Program-made: the position numbers and the translations under genes | The notes under the pieces: generated by a model | The model's input: the letters and a program-made list of their open reading frames with translations, nothing else | What the model was told of the DNA's origin: nothing | Databases searched by the model: none | Shown: in pieces, positions 7,027 through 14,470 of the stretch | Layout of the letters: each line of letters begins with the position of its first letter | How positions within the stretch are numbered: the stretch's first letter is position 1 | Origin: DAOMOP01 sp035444405 | GTDB lineage: Bacteria; Pseudomonadota; Gammaproteobacteria; Burkholderiales; Rhodocyclaceae | Length of the DNA: 14,470 nucleotides | Direction: 5' to 3' | Assembly: GCA_035444405.1 (NCBI GenBank) | Contig: DAOMOP010000097.1 | Coordinates: 1 to 14,470, forward strand

Positions 7027-8074
7027 ATGAGCATCGCCGCGACACGCCAGCTCGACAAGCAGCGCGCCGGCACACGCAGCGCGCGCACGCCGCGCACGCT
7101 GGTGCGACTGCGCCGGCGCCTGCGGCACTGGCTGCTGCGCAGCCCGTCCGGAGGCGGCACCGATCGTACTCGGGCGGCGACGCATCTTCGTGCTGCCGAC
7201 CGCGGCCGGCCATGCCTATGCCGGCGCGCTGCTCGTGATGCTCGTCGCATCGATCAACTACAACCTGTCGCTCGGCCATGGACTGGTCTTCCTGCTGGCG
7301 GCGCTCGCCTTCGTCAGCATCGTCGATGCATTTCGCAACCTGCTTCAGCTCGCCGTCCGCCCCGGACGCGTCGATCCGGTGTTCGCCGGCGAGCCGGCGC
7401 GCTTCAGCCTGCTGGTGCACAACCCGCGCGATGCCCGCCGCCCGTCCTTGCGACTGCGGCGACCGCCCGACCCCACTGCCGCCGCCTTTTCCCTCGCCGC
7501 ACGCCACACCGCCGCCATCACGCTCGATTGCCCGACCCGCCGACGCGGCTGGCTGCCGCTCGGGCGAGTGGTGATCGAGACGACCTGGCCGCTCGGGCTG
7601 ATCCGCGCCTGGAGCGTGCTCGTACCGGACCTGCGCTGTCTCGTCTATCCGGCGCCCGAGGCCGATCCACCGCCGCTGCCCGACGGGCCGGCCAGCGGGC
7701 TCGGCCAGGACGCCGTGCAGCGCGGTGACGACGACTTCGCCGGCCTGCGCACCCATCAGCCGGCCGACCCGCCCCGCCACGTGGCCTGGAAAGTGGTCGC
7801 GCGCGGTGGCCCGATGCTGACCAAGCATTTTTCCGGTTTCGCCGGCGGCCAGCTGCGTCTGGACTGGGGCGGCCTGCCCGCACAGCTCGACGTCGAGGCG
7901 CGCATCGCGCGCCTTGCAGCCTGGGTACTGGCCGCACAGGCGAGCGGCCAGCCGTTCGCGTTGAGTCTGCCCGACGGCTGCGGGCCGATCGGCCTCGGGC
8001 CGCGTCATGTACACGACTGTCTGACACGCCTGGCCCTGTTTGCGGCGCCCGCCGATGGCGACGACCGGGACTGA
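7027..8074 (+). CDS. DUF58 domain membrane protein, with an apparent single-base frameshift near 7143
   Basis: The gene reads in one frame from ATG 7027 (a basic N-terminus ending RRRLRHWLLRS) and in the next frame from about 7146 (RPEAAPIVLGRRRIFVLPTAAG) to the stop at 8074. The join lies at a CCC run (7143-7145). Removing one C gives a continuous protein of about 348 residues with the family's usual N-terminus. G/C at third codon positions is high in the first frame before the join and in the second frame after it. The rest has two membrane segments (about 7200-7330) and the DUF58 core, DDFAGLRTHQPADPPRHVAWKVVAR. DUF58 proteins are partners of MoxR ATPases. Their biochemical role is unknown. 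Without correction, only a GTG at 7190 with no ribosome site would open the second frame. A sequencing error or a real inactivating mutation are both possible. Confidence 0.85.
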
Positions 8075-10013
8075 CACCCGACTCGGCGTGCCCGCGTTGT
8101 GGTTGCTCGCCACCACCGCGATCACGCTCGCGCCGCATGCGACCCACCTGCCCGCCTGGCTGTCCGCGCTGTGCGCGCTGCTGCTCGCGTGGCGCGCGCT
8201 GAACCTGTGGCAGACGCATGCCGGCGTACACCGCGCGCTGGTCGCCCTGGTCGCGATCGCCGTCGCCGTCGCGTTGAAAGCCGAGTTCGGGCATTTTCTC
8301 GGCAAGGATCCCGGCGTCGCCATGCTGGCCGCGCTGCTGTGCCTGAAGCAGCTCGAGGCACGCACTGCCAGGGACATCCGTGCGGCAGTCCTGCTCGGCC
8401 TCTTCCTGCAGCTCGGCCTGTTCTTCTACGAGCAGAGCCTGCCGTTCGCGGCGATCGCGCTCATCGGCACCTTCAGCGCACTGCTGACCCTGATCGCGCT
8501 GCATGATCCCGACGCGGCACCGCGCGATCACCTGCGCACCGCGCGCTTGCTGGCACTGCAGGCCGCGCCCTTCGTGGTCGTGCTGTTCGTCCTTTTCCCG
8601 CGCATCCCGGGCCCGCTGTGGGGACTGCCGGCCGACGCCTGGAGCGGCATGACGGGGCTGTCCGACACGATGAGCCCCGGGTCGATCAGCCAGCTCGGCC
8701 TGTCCGACGCGATCGCGTTTCGGGCGCAATTCGACGGTTCGCCGCCGCCGCCGAACCAGCGCTACTGGCGCGGGCCGGTATTGACCGACTTCGACGGCCG
8801 CACGTGGCGAGCCCTGCGTGCGACCACCAACGCCGCACCGGCCTACACCCCGCGAGGCATCCGCTATGCTTATCGGCTCACGCTCGAACCGCACAACCAG
8901 ACCTGGCTGCTCGCGCTCGAGTTTCCCGGCCACGACTTGCCGACCACGCGCCACACGAGCGATTTCCAGCTCCTCGCGGATGCGCCGGTGCGCGCGCGGG
9001 CGCGCTTCGACCTGAGCGCCTTTCCCGACACCCCGGTCGGTCTCGACGAGGACGAGGCGGTGCTGCAGGCCGCACGGCGCCTGCCGCCGAACTCGAACCC
9101 GCGCGCACGCGCACTGGCCCGCCAGCTCGGCGGCGGCACCGCATCGGCCGCGCGGACGCTCGAGCGCGTACTCGCCCAGCTGCGCGACCTGCCGCTGACC
9201 TACACGCTCAGGCCGCCCCGGCTCGGCACGCACAGCGTCGACGAGTTCCTGTTCGAGACGCAGCGCGGCTTCTGCGAGCACTTCGCATCGGCCTTCGTGT
9301 TCCTGATGCGAGCCGCGAACGTCCCGGCAAGAGTCGTGACCGGCTACCAGGGCGGCGAGATCAACCCCGTCGATGGCAGCATGGTGGTGCGCCAGTCGGA
9401 CGCCCATGCATGGGCCGAGGTGTGGCTGCCCGAACGCGGCTGGGTGCGCGTCGACCCGACCGCCCTCGCAGCACCACAACGGATCGAGGGCGGACTGGCG
9501 GCGGCGCTGCCGCTGGGCGAGCCGCTGCCGCTGCTGATGCGCCCGGCGCTGTCGTGGCTGCGCGAGCTGCGCCATCGCTGGGAGGCGCTGTCGAACGCGT
9601 GGAACCAGTCGGTGCTCGGCTATAACGCCGACAGGCAGCGGCAGCTGCTGTCGCGCATCGGGCTGCCGCAAGCCGACTGGCGCACGCTCGGGGCCCTGCT
9701 CGGTGCGAGCGCTGCGCTGCTGACCCTGTCGTTGCTGGGTTGGGCCTACCTGCGCCCGCGCCATAGGGACCCGCTCGACCGCGCCTGGGCGCGCTTTTGC
9801 GACAAGCTCGCCCGCAAGGGCTTGGCGCGGTTGCCGTGGGAGGGACCGATCGATTACGCTGAGCGGCTGGCAAAGGCCGAACCGCGATGCGCCGACGCAG
9901 TACGCGCGATCGCTTCCGACTACGCCCGGCTGCGCTACGGCTGCAGCGGTGATGCCCGCGCCGACGCGCTCGCGCGGCTCGTCCAACGCATCAAGGAATT
10001 TCGCATCAGATGA
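8055..10013 (+). CDS. TgpA-type membrane transglutaminase (DUF3488 / transglutaminase-like / DUF4129)
   Basis: The 652-residue inner-membrane protein begins with about six or seven hydrophobic helices (residues 11-181, DUF3488). A periplasmic transglutaminase-like domain follows. The catalytic triad is readable as Cys407 (RGFCEHF), His451 (DAHAWAEVW) and Asp467 (RVDPTA). A further membrane helix lies near residues 545-567, followed by a DUF4129-like cytoplasmic tail. This matches TgpA of Pseudomonas aeruginosa, a protein reported as important for viability, whose substrate is unknown. The ATG at 8055 lies inside the end of the DUF58 gene (20-base overlap), indicating translational coupling. 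A TTG at 8040 is a less likely start. The stop overlaps the mltB start in ATGA. Confidence 0.93.
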   Translation: MATTGTDTRLGVPALWLLATTAITLAPHATHLPAWLSALCALLLAWRALNLWQTHAGVHRALVALVAIAVAVALKAEFGHFLGKDPGVAMLAALLCLKQLEARTARDIRAAVLLGLFLQLGLFFYEQSLPFAAIALIGTFSALLTLIALHDPDAAPRDHLRTARLLALQAAPFVVVLFVLFPRIPGPLWGLPADAWSGMTGLSDTMSPGSISQLGLSDAIAFRAQFDGSPPPPNQRYWRGPVLTDFDGRTWRALRATTNAAPAYTPRGIRYAYRLTLEPHNQTWLLALEFPGHDLPTTRHTSDFQLLADAPVRARARFDLSAFPDTPVGLDEDEAVLQAARRLPPNSNPRARALARQLGGGTASAARTLERVLAQLRDLPLTYTLRPPRLGTHSVDEFLFETQRGFCEHFASAFVFLMRAANVPARVVTGYQGGEINPVDGSMVVRQSDAHAWAEVWLPERGWVRVDPTALAAPQRIEGGLAAALPLGEPLPLLMRPALSWLRELRHRWEALSNAWNQSVLGYNADRQRQLLSRIGLPQADWRTLGALLGASAALLTLSLLGWAYLRPRHRDPLDRAWARFCDKLARKGLARLPWEGPIDYAERLAKAEPRCADAVRAIASDYARLRYGCSGDARADALARLVQRIKEFRIR

Positions 10014-11020
10014 CTGCCATCATTGCCCGTGCCCTGTGCGCCCTGCTCCTCGCCGTTCCGGTCGCGGCGCCCGCCTCGTACCAGAAACACGACGAGGCGA
10101 AGAGCTTCGTTCGCGAGATGCAGGAACGACACGGTTTCGACGGCGACGAACTGCTCGCCGTGCTGGCCCGCGCGCGTCACGACGAACGCGTACTCCGGCT
10201 GATCCGCCCATCCGGCAAGCCGGGCGCCCGATCGTGGCACCAGTACCGCGCGCGCTTCCTCGACGATGCCCGCATCGGCGAGGGGCTGGCCTTCTGGCGT
10301 CGTCATCACGACACCCTGCGGGCGGCCAGCGAGCGCTACGGCGTGCCACCCGAGATCATCGTCGCGATCATCGGCGTCGAAACCCACTACGGCAGCTACA
10401 CCGGCAATTTCGAGACCGTCTCGGCGCTCGCCACGCTCGCCTTCGACTATCCGCCGCGCGCACCGCTGTTCCGGCGCGAGCTCGAGAACCTGTTCCTGCT
10501 CGCGCGCGAGCAGCAGCGCGACCCGTTCAGCTACCGCGGCTCGTTCGCCGGCGCCCTCGGTTATCCGCAGTTCCTGCCCAGCAGCGTGCGCAACTTCGCC
10601 GTCGATTTCGACGGTAATGGCCGCATCGATTTCGAGTCCGATCCGATCGACGCGATCGGCAGCGTCGCCAACTACCTCGCCGTGCATGGCTGGCGGCGCG
10701 ACGCGCCGATCGCCGTGCGCGTACGACTGCCCGCCGCGCTCGACCCGCAGCCTCTCATTCAAGCCGGCATCGAACCGACGCTGGATCCGCTGCAGTTGGT
10801 ACGCAAGGGCATCAAGGCGCTCGACGGCCGCCTGCACGACGCCCCCGCCACCTTCGTCGATCTGCCCACTCCGGGCGAGTCCACCCAGTACTGGCTCGGC
10901 TATCGCAATTTCTACGTGATCACGCGCTACAACCGGAGCAGCTTTTATGCGATGTCGGTGTTCGAGCTGGGCGAGGCGCTGCGCGCACGCTTCGAGCGCA
11001 TGCAAAGCGCACGCAACTGA
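10010..11020 (+). CDS. mltB: MltB-family lytic murein transglycosylase
   Basis: The enzyme cleaves peptidoglycan between MurNAc and GlcNAc, forming 1,6-anhydro ends. The 336-residue protein has a signal peptide (residues 1-22, cut near APA-S) with no lipobox cysteine. It is therefore predicted to be soluble in the periplasm, unlike the membrane-anchored E. coli MltB lipoprotein. The catalytic Glu124 lies in IIGVETHYGSYTGN, and the family motifs ALATLAFDYPPRAPLFRREL and GALGYPQFLPSS follow. Residues 199-210 (DFDGNGRIDFES) resemble the EF-hand calcium loop known in Slt35, the soluble form of E. coli MltB. It overlaps the tgpA stop by four bases (ATGA) and ends seven bases from the rpoS stop on the other strand. 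Confidence 0.95.
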   Translation: MTAIIARALCALLLAVPVAAPASYQKHDEAKSFVREMQERHGFDGDELLAVLARARHDERVLRLIRPSGKPGARSWHQYRARFLDDARIGEGLAFWRRHHDTLRAASERYGVPPEIIVAIIGVETHYGSYTGNFETVSALATLAFDYPPRAPLFRRELENLFLLAREQQRDPFSYRGSFAGALGYPQFLPSSVRNFAVDFDGNGRIDFESDPIDAIGSVANYLAVHGWRRDAPIAVRVRLPAALDPQPLIQAGIEPTLDPLQLVRKGIKALDGRLHDAPATFVDLPTPGESTQYWLGYRNFYVITRYNRSSFYAMSVFELGEALRARFERMQSARN

Positions 11021-11027
11021 GTCCGAA

Positions 11028-11963
11028 CTACAGCAGCACGTCGCGCGAAATTCCGCGCCGCCGGATCGCGCGGCGCAGCTGCCCGAGCGCCTCGAGCTGG
11101 ATCTGGCGCACGCGCTCGCGCGTGAGCCCGAGCTCGGAGGCGAGCTCCTCGAGCGTCATCACCTCGCACTCGTCCATGCCGTAGCGGTGGCGAATGACCA
11201 TGCGCTGCTTGTCGTTGAGCTTCTTGATCCAGTCGCGCACGAGCTCCTGTACCTCGGCGTTCTGGATCTGCGAGTCGGGCGTGTCGACCTGGTCGTCGGC
11301 AAGCGACTCGCCGATCGACAGTGACGGATCGACATCGAGCGGTGCATCGAGCGAGGCGGTGTGCTCGCCGAGCGCGAGCAGTGCACGCACCTCGTCGACC
11401 GTCTTGCCGAGCTGGCTGGCGACTTCCTCGAGCGAAAACTCGCCGTTGCCGAGGGCCTCGAGATTGCGCTGTGTGCGCAAGACCTGATTGAGCTCCTTGA
11501 CCACGTGCACCGGCAGCCGGATCGTGCGCGACTGATTCATGATCGCACGCTCGATGTTCTGCCGAATCCACCACGTCGCATAAGTCGAGAAGCGGAACCC
11601 CCGCTCGGGGTCGAATTTCTCGAGGGCGTGCATCAGGCCGAGATTGCCCTCCTCGACCAGATCGAGCAGCGGAATGCCGCGGTTCAGGTAATGCTTGGCG
11701 ATGTTGACGACCAGGCGCAGGTTGCGCTCGATCATGACCTGGCGCGCATCGAAGTCGCCCCCCTTGACCCGACGCGTCAGAGCGGCTTCCTCGGCCGCCG
11801 TCAGCAGCGGATTCGCACCGATCTCGTTCAGATAGATCTGCGTGACGTCGTTGAGGAACTCGCTCTCGAACGGTGGCGCGGCGGCTTCGCCCAAGACCTC
11901 CACCTCGGGAGGCAGATCCGGTTCCTGACTGGGGTTTTCGTCATGATCGCCCGGATCGTACAT
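11028..11963 (-). CDS. rpoS: RpoS, stationary-phase/general stress sigma factor
   Basis: RpoS directs RNA polymerase to stationary-phase and stress promoters. The 311-residue protein lacks the long region 1.1 of RpoD. Region 1.2 starts near residue 38 (DVTQIYLNEIGANPLLTAAEE). Region 2 includes NLRLVVNIAKHY, DLVEEGNLGLMHALEKFDPERGFRFSTYATWWIRQ in the -10 recognition part, and RTIRLPVHVVKELN. Region 4 has the helix-turn-helix LEELASELGLTRERVRQIQ. Lys156 in HVVKELN appears to correspond to Lys173 of E. coli RpoS, which is used in RssB-directed proteolysis. The position after nlpD is the conserved genomic context. In E. coli the main rpoS promoter lies inside nlpD, but I could not identify one here with confidence. 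Confidence 0.98.
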   Translation of the reverse strand: MYDPGDHDENPSQEPDLPPEVEVLGEAAAPPFESEFLNDVTQIYLNEIGANPLLTAAEEAALTRRVKGGDFDARQVMIERNLRLVVNIAKHYLNRGIPLLDLVEEGNLGLMHALEKFDPERGFRFSTYATWWIRQNIERAIMNQSRTIRLPVHVVKELNQVLRTQRNLEALGNGEFSLEEVASQLGKTVDEVRALLALGEHTASLDAPLDVDPSLSIGESLADDQVDTPDSQIQNAEVQELVRDWIKKLNDKQRMVIRHRYGMDECEVMTLEELASELGLTRERVRQIQLEALGQLRRAIRRRGISRDVLL

Positions 11964-11967
11964 GGCA

Positions 11968-11973
11968 CTCCTC
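11968..11973 (-). promoter_or_regulatory. Ribosome binding site of rpoS
   Basis: GAGGAG lies four bases before the rpoS ATG at 11963 and directly downstream of the nlpD stop codon (11975-11977). It fixes the rpoS start and places it within reach of ribosomes terminating on nlpD. Confidence 0.75.
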
Positions 11974-11974
11974 G

Positions 11975-12868
11975 TCAGCGTGCAGGCAGCAACTGCAGCG
12001 GGTCGAGCGGCCGCCCCTGCCTGCGGATCTCGAAGTGGAGCTTGGGCCGGTCCGCGTCGGTGCTGCCCAGCTCCGCAATCCGCTGCCCGCGCTGCACCTC
12101 GTCGCCTTCCTTGACCAGCAAGGCCTGATTGTGTGCGTACGCGGTCAGGTAATCATCATCGTGGCTGATGATGACCAGTTTTCCGAAACCGCGCAAGCCG
12201 CTCCCCGAATAGACCACCTTTCCCCGGGCGGCGGCGATCACCGGATCACCCGGATTGCCGGCAATGTCGATGCCTTTGTTGGGCGTTTCACCGTCACCCG
12301 CGACCTCTTCGAAGGCCTTGATCACCTGGCCGTTCGCGGGCCACAGCCACGCCGAGTCCTGCGGCACCGCCGGTACGGCGGGTTCGGCCGTGGCCGGCGG
12401 AGGCAGCGCAGCCGGCCGGACCGCTGCCCACGCCTGATCGCTGTATGGCTGACGGCCGCCGCGCGGCTCGTGCTTGACCGGCGCAACGGCGGTGCCGTTG
12501 ACCGGCGCGACGGGCTGAACCTCGACGGGCTTCACGACCGCGACCGCCTCGGACCGCACCGGCGCATCCGGCGCAATCCGGATCGCCTGACCGACCTTCA
12601 GCTGATTCGGATCCATCAGCTCGTTCCAGACGACCAGATCGTTGAGATTCTGTCCGTACTGGCGCGCGATGCCGATCAGCGTATCGCCCGGGCGCACGAT
12701 GTGCACCTGCTCGCGCTGCTGCGCCGCAGGCGTGGTCGCGGCCGGCGGCGGAACCGTCGACTGGCGGATCGGTGCGGGCGTGGGCGAGGCGCAGCCGGCC
12801 AGCACGGTGATGGCGACGACGAGGCTCGTGGCCGGTCCGACGAATTTGCGAGTAGCCGTGTATCTCAT
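11975..12868 (-). CDS. nlpD: NlpD, LysM/LytM lipoprotein activator of amidases
   Basis: NlpD family proteins are outer-membrane lipoproteins that activate cell-wall amidases during division. The 297-residue protein has a lipobox (VLAG-Cys26), a LysM peptidoglycan-binding domain at about 56-98 (HIVRPGDTLIGIA...), a Pro/Ala-rich linker (about 100-170), and a C-terminal M23/LytM domain (about 172-294). The metal site is degenerate. The first His of the HxxxD motif is Asn197 (Asp201 is kept), and the HxH motif is Lys276-Leu-His278. The domain is thus expected to be a non-catalytic activator, as in E. coli NlpD and EnvC. It overlaps pcm by four bases (ATGA), and rpoS follows 11 bases after its stop. 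Confidence 0.95.
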   Translation of the reverse strand: MRYTATRKFVGPATSLVVAITVLAGCASPTPAPIRQSTVPPPAATTPAAQQREQVHIVRPGDTLIGIARQYGQNLNDLVVWNELMDPNQLKVGQAIRIAPDAPVRSEAVAVVKPVEVQPVAPVNGTAVAPVKHEPRGGRQPYSDQAWAAVRPAALPPPATAEPAVPAVPQDSAWLWPANGQVIKAFEEVAGDGETPNKGIDIAGNPGDPVIAAARGKVVYSGSGLRGFGKLVIISHDDDYLTAYAHNQALLVKEGDEVQRGQRIAELGSTDADRPKLHFEIRRQGRPLDPLQLLPAR

Positions 12869-13515
12869 TCCATTCCATTGAGCAGGGGCACGAAGCGCAC
12901 CGCTTCGAACCTGCTCTCCCTGAAAACGTTACCCTGCCGCTCGACCAGCACCAGGCGCTGATCCGCGGCCCCCAGCGGAATCACCATTCTGCCCCCGGGG
13001 GCAAGCTGCTGCTTCAATGCCGGCGGAACCTCACGCGCCGCTGCAGCAACGACGATGGTATCGAAGGGCGCGGCCTCGGCCAGCCCCAAACTGCCGTCCG
13101 CACATTTTAGCCGTACGTTCGCGAAGCGGAACGGGCGCAGATTCTCGCGCGCCCGATCGAGCAAGGGCCGGATCCGCTCGACCGCGTACACGTCCGTCGC
13201 CAGCCACGAAAGCACTGCCGCCTGATACCCGCACCCTGCACCGACCTCTAGCGTGCGCCCGAGTTCGCGACCCGCGCGCAGGATCTCGATCATGCGCGCC
13301 ACCACGAACGGCTGCGAAATGGTCTGCTGATAGCCGATCGGCAGCGCGGTGTCGTCGTAGGCACTGTAGGCGAGCCCCTCCTCGACGAAGCTCTGGCGTG
13401 GCACGCGCCCGATCGCCTCGAGCACCTTCTCGTCGCGGATGCCCTGAGCGCGCAGTCGCTCGACCATGCGCGCGAGTGCGCGGCTGGCAGCCTGACCGGA
13501 AACCATCGCGCGCAT
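12865..13515 (-). CDS. pcm: Pcm, protein-L-isoaspartate O-methyltransferase
   Basis: The enzyme methylates isoaspartyl residues in damaged proteins with SAM, starting their repair. It is cytoplasmic. From the ATG at 13515 the protein has 216 residues, the usual length. Visible features are RQSFVEEGLAYSAYDD, the substrate-site motif TISQP at residues 65-69, the SAM-binding motif LEVGAGCGYQAAVL, the acidic YAVERI strand, and APGGRMVIPLG near the end. An in-frame TTG at 13521 overlaps the surE stop, and a second ATG lies at 13506. I chose 13515 because it sits two bases after the surE stop. No ribosome site is evident, so translational coupling to surE is likely. Confidence 0.94.
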   Translation of the reverse strand: MRAMVSGQAASRALARMVERLRAQGIRDEKVLEAIGRVPRQSFVEEGLAYSAYDDTALPIGYQQTISQPFVVARMIEILRAGRELGRTLEVGAGCGYQAAVLSWLATDVYAVERIRPLLDRARENLRPFRFANVRLKCADGSLGLAEAAPFDTIVVAAAAREVPPALKQQLAPGGRMVIPLGAADQRLVLVERQGNVFRESRFEAVRFVPLLNGME

Positions 13516-13517
13516 GT

Positions 13518-14261
13518 TCAACTGCCGAGCCAGTCGGTGATGTAGGTCATCATCCCGTTGTGGGTGAGATCCATCTGCAGCGGTGTAACCGACACGAAGC
13601 CCTCGGCCACCGCATGGAAGTCGGTTCCCTCGCCGGCGTCGGCCGCCTCACCGGCCGGGCCGATCCAGAACACCGTCTCGCCGCGCGGCGTGGTGTCGCG
13701 GACGACCGCTTCGGCCTTGTGCCGCTTGCCCAGCCGGGTCACCTTCAGGCCGCGCAGATCGTCGAAGCGCCGGTCCGGGATGTTGACGTTCAGCAAGGTC
13801 GGCTGGCGCAAGCGCTCGCGCTGGCAGCGCTCGACCAGTGCACGCGTCACCCGCGCCGCCGACGAGAAATCGCTCGCCGACTTGCTCACCAGCGACACCG
13901 CGATCGACGGCACGCCGAGCAGAAAGCCCTCGGTGGCCGCCGCGACCGTACCGGAGTAGATCGTGTCGTCGCCCATGTTGGCGCCATGATTGATGCCGGA
14001 TACGACCATGTCGGGCAGGTGCTCGAACACGCCGGTGGCGGCCAGGTGCACGCAGTCGGTCGGCGTGCCATTGACGAAGTGGAAGCCGTTGGCGGCCTTC
14101 TTGAGCGACAACGGGCGATCCAGCGTCAGCGAATTGCTCGCGCCGCTGCGATCGCGCTCGGGTGCGACGACGATGATCTCGCCCAAATCCTGCAGGGCCT
14201 CGGCCAGCGCGGCCAGGCCCGGCGCGAAATAGCCATCATCGTTGCTGAGGAGAATGCGCAT
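13518..14261 (-). CDS. surE: SurE, 5'/3'-nucleotidase (survival protein)
   Basis: SurE is a metal-dependent phosphatase that removes phosphate from nucleoside 5'- and 3'-monophosphates and is linked to stationary-phase survival. The 247-residue protein is complete. The metal ligands are visible as Asp8-Asp9 in LLSNDDG, Ser39 in APERDRSG, and Asn91 in SGINHGANMG, with the SGTVAAATEG segment after it. It is first in the surE-pcm-nlpD-rpoS operon. The ribosome site is weak (GGACGAG). The stop precedes the pcm ATG by two bases. The encoded substrate range is inferred from the family. Confidence 0.97.
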   Translation of the reverse strand: MRILLSNDDGYFAPGLAALAEALQDLGEIIVVAPERDRSGASNSLTLDRPLSLKKAANGFHFVNGTPTDCVHLAATGVFEHLPDMVVSGINHGANMGDDTIYSGTVAAATEGFLLGVPSIAVSLVSKSASDFSSAARVTRALVERCQRERLRQPTLLNVNIPDRRFDDLRGLKVTRLGKRHKAEAVVRDTTPRGETVFWIGPAGEAADAGEGTDFHAVAEGFVSVTPLQMDLTHNGMMTYITDWLGS

Positions 14262-14380
14262 GACTCGTCCGCCGGATCAGTAGCACAAGAGCAGCCACGT
14301 CCGTCGCACGAGGCTGCCGGTGATATTAGCACGGTGCGCCGACACACCACGTCCGCCGCGATTGCCCCGCGCACAAAAGC
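14262..14380 (-). promoter_or_regulatory. Probable promoter region of the surE-pcm-nlpD-rpoS operon
   Basis: These 119 bases between the tRNA-Pro terminator and surE hold no gene. The only AT-rich patch reads GCTAATATC on the minus strand (about 14322-14330), giving TAATAT (14323-14328) or GCTAAT (14325-14330). Each is a four of six match to a -10. No good -35 is seen 16-18 bases further upstream. As the terminator isolates surE from the tRNA, a promoter is expected here. Confidence 0.35.
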
Positions 14381-14405
14381 AAAAACCGGCCACGGGCCGG
14401 TTTTT
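14381..14405 (-). terminator. Rho-independent terminator of tRNA-Pro
   Basis: A perfect 11-bp inverted repeat, AAAAACCGGCC and GGCCGGTTTTT with a 3-base loop, gives a GC stem followed on the minus strand by TTTTTGCTTTT. It lies 12 bases downstream of the tRNA-Pro 3' end. Since the repeat includes A and T tracts on both sides, it could work in both directions, but only the minus-strand use has an upstream gene in the window. Confidence 0.9.
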
Positions 14406-14417
14406 CTTGTTCATGTT

Positions 14418-14470
14418 TGGTCGGGGCGGCGGGATTCGAACTCGCGACCCCTTGCACCCCATGCAAGTGC
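14418..14470 (-). tRNA. tRNA-Pro(GGG), 3' part
   Basis: The minus strand reads through an anticodon stem CTTGC/GCAAG with a 7-base loop ATGGGGT, giving anticodon GGG at 14458-14460. A T-arm with GTTCGAATCCCG and the 3' acceptor strand CGCCCCG follow, then discriminator A and an encoded CCA (14418-14420). The D-arm and 5' acceptor strand lie beyond the window edge. The anticodon reads CCC and CCU proline codons. Confidence 0.93.

Noticed and set aside
5042..7030. A very long plus-strand open frame (about 660 codons)
   Set aside because: It is antisense to the deacetylase gene and then out of frame with moxR. It has no recognisable domain, is rich in Arg/His/Pro as shadow frames in GC-rich DNA are, and the real genes in the region show full catalytic motifs.
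7004..7030. A tiny nine-codon frame (ATG to TGA) just before the DUF58 start, overlapping it in ATGA
   Set aside because: It has no ribosome site and no sign of a leader-peptide function; it is most likely chance.
7518..9986. A minus-strand open frame of 822 codons opposite DUF58 and tgpA
   Set aside because: It is a GC-driven shadow frame made of Gln/Arg/Ala-rich low-complexity sequence, with no domain, while the plus strand encodes intact membrane helices and a catalytic triad.

Overview
The window is a GC-rich stretch of a bacterial chromosome. It is most consistent with a motile betaproteobacterium, possibly of the Rhodocyclales (Azoarcus/Thauera-like), although the genus cannot be fixed from sequence reading alone. 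The evidence for this is the order surE-pcm-nlpD-rpoS, the pair dapA-bamC, an RpoS-type sigma factor, and the start of a flagellar flhB gene. Almost all bases are coding. I see no insertion sequences, phage genes, CRISPR arrays or long repeats.

Layout. (1) Positions 1-61, minus strand: the first 20 codons of flhB, cut by the window edge, then a 153-base leader region. (2) Positions 215-4913, minus strand: a run of housekeeping genes. In transcription order these are dapA (lysine/peptidoglycan precursor), bamC (outer-membrane assembly lipoprotein), rlmD (23S rRNA U1939 methyltransferase), tRNA-Ser(UGA) with its own promoter embedded in the end of rlmD, an rluE-like pseudouridine synthase, and a secreted DUF192 protein. 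(3) Positions 5018-5944, minus strand: a histone-deacetylase-like zinc amidohydrolase, divergent from the next block. (4) Positions 6081-11020, plus strand: a tightly packed MoxR ATPase - DUF58 - TgpA-type membrane transglutaminase - MltB lytic transglycosylase operon. The DUF58 gene carries an apparent one-base frameshift near its start. (5) Positions 11028-14261, minus strand: rpoS, nlpD, pcm and surE, transcribed surE to rpoS with overlapping or near-touching genes. (6) Positions 14381-14470, minus strand: a rho-independent terminator and the 3' part of tRNA-Pro(GGG).

The themes are envelope biogenesis (dapA, bamC, mltB, nlpD, tgpA), RNA maturation (rlmD, rluE, two tRNAs) and stationary-phase or repair functions (surE, pcm, rpoS). 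The mltB and rpoS genes converge with only 7 bases between their stop codons. Most of the window is ordinary core genome. The points most worth checking are the DUF58 frameshift, the coupling of a lytic transglycosylase to the MoxR/DUF58/TgpA set, and the embedded tRNA-Ser promoter. I do not see a convincing wholly new system.
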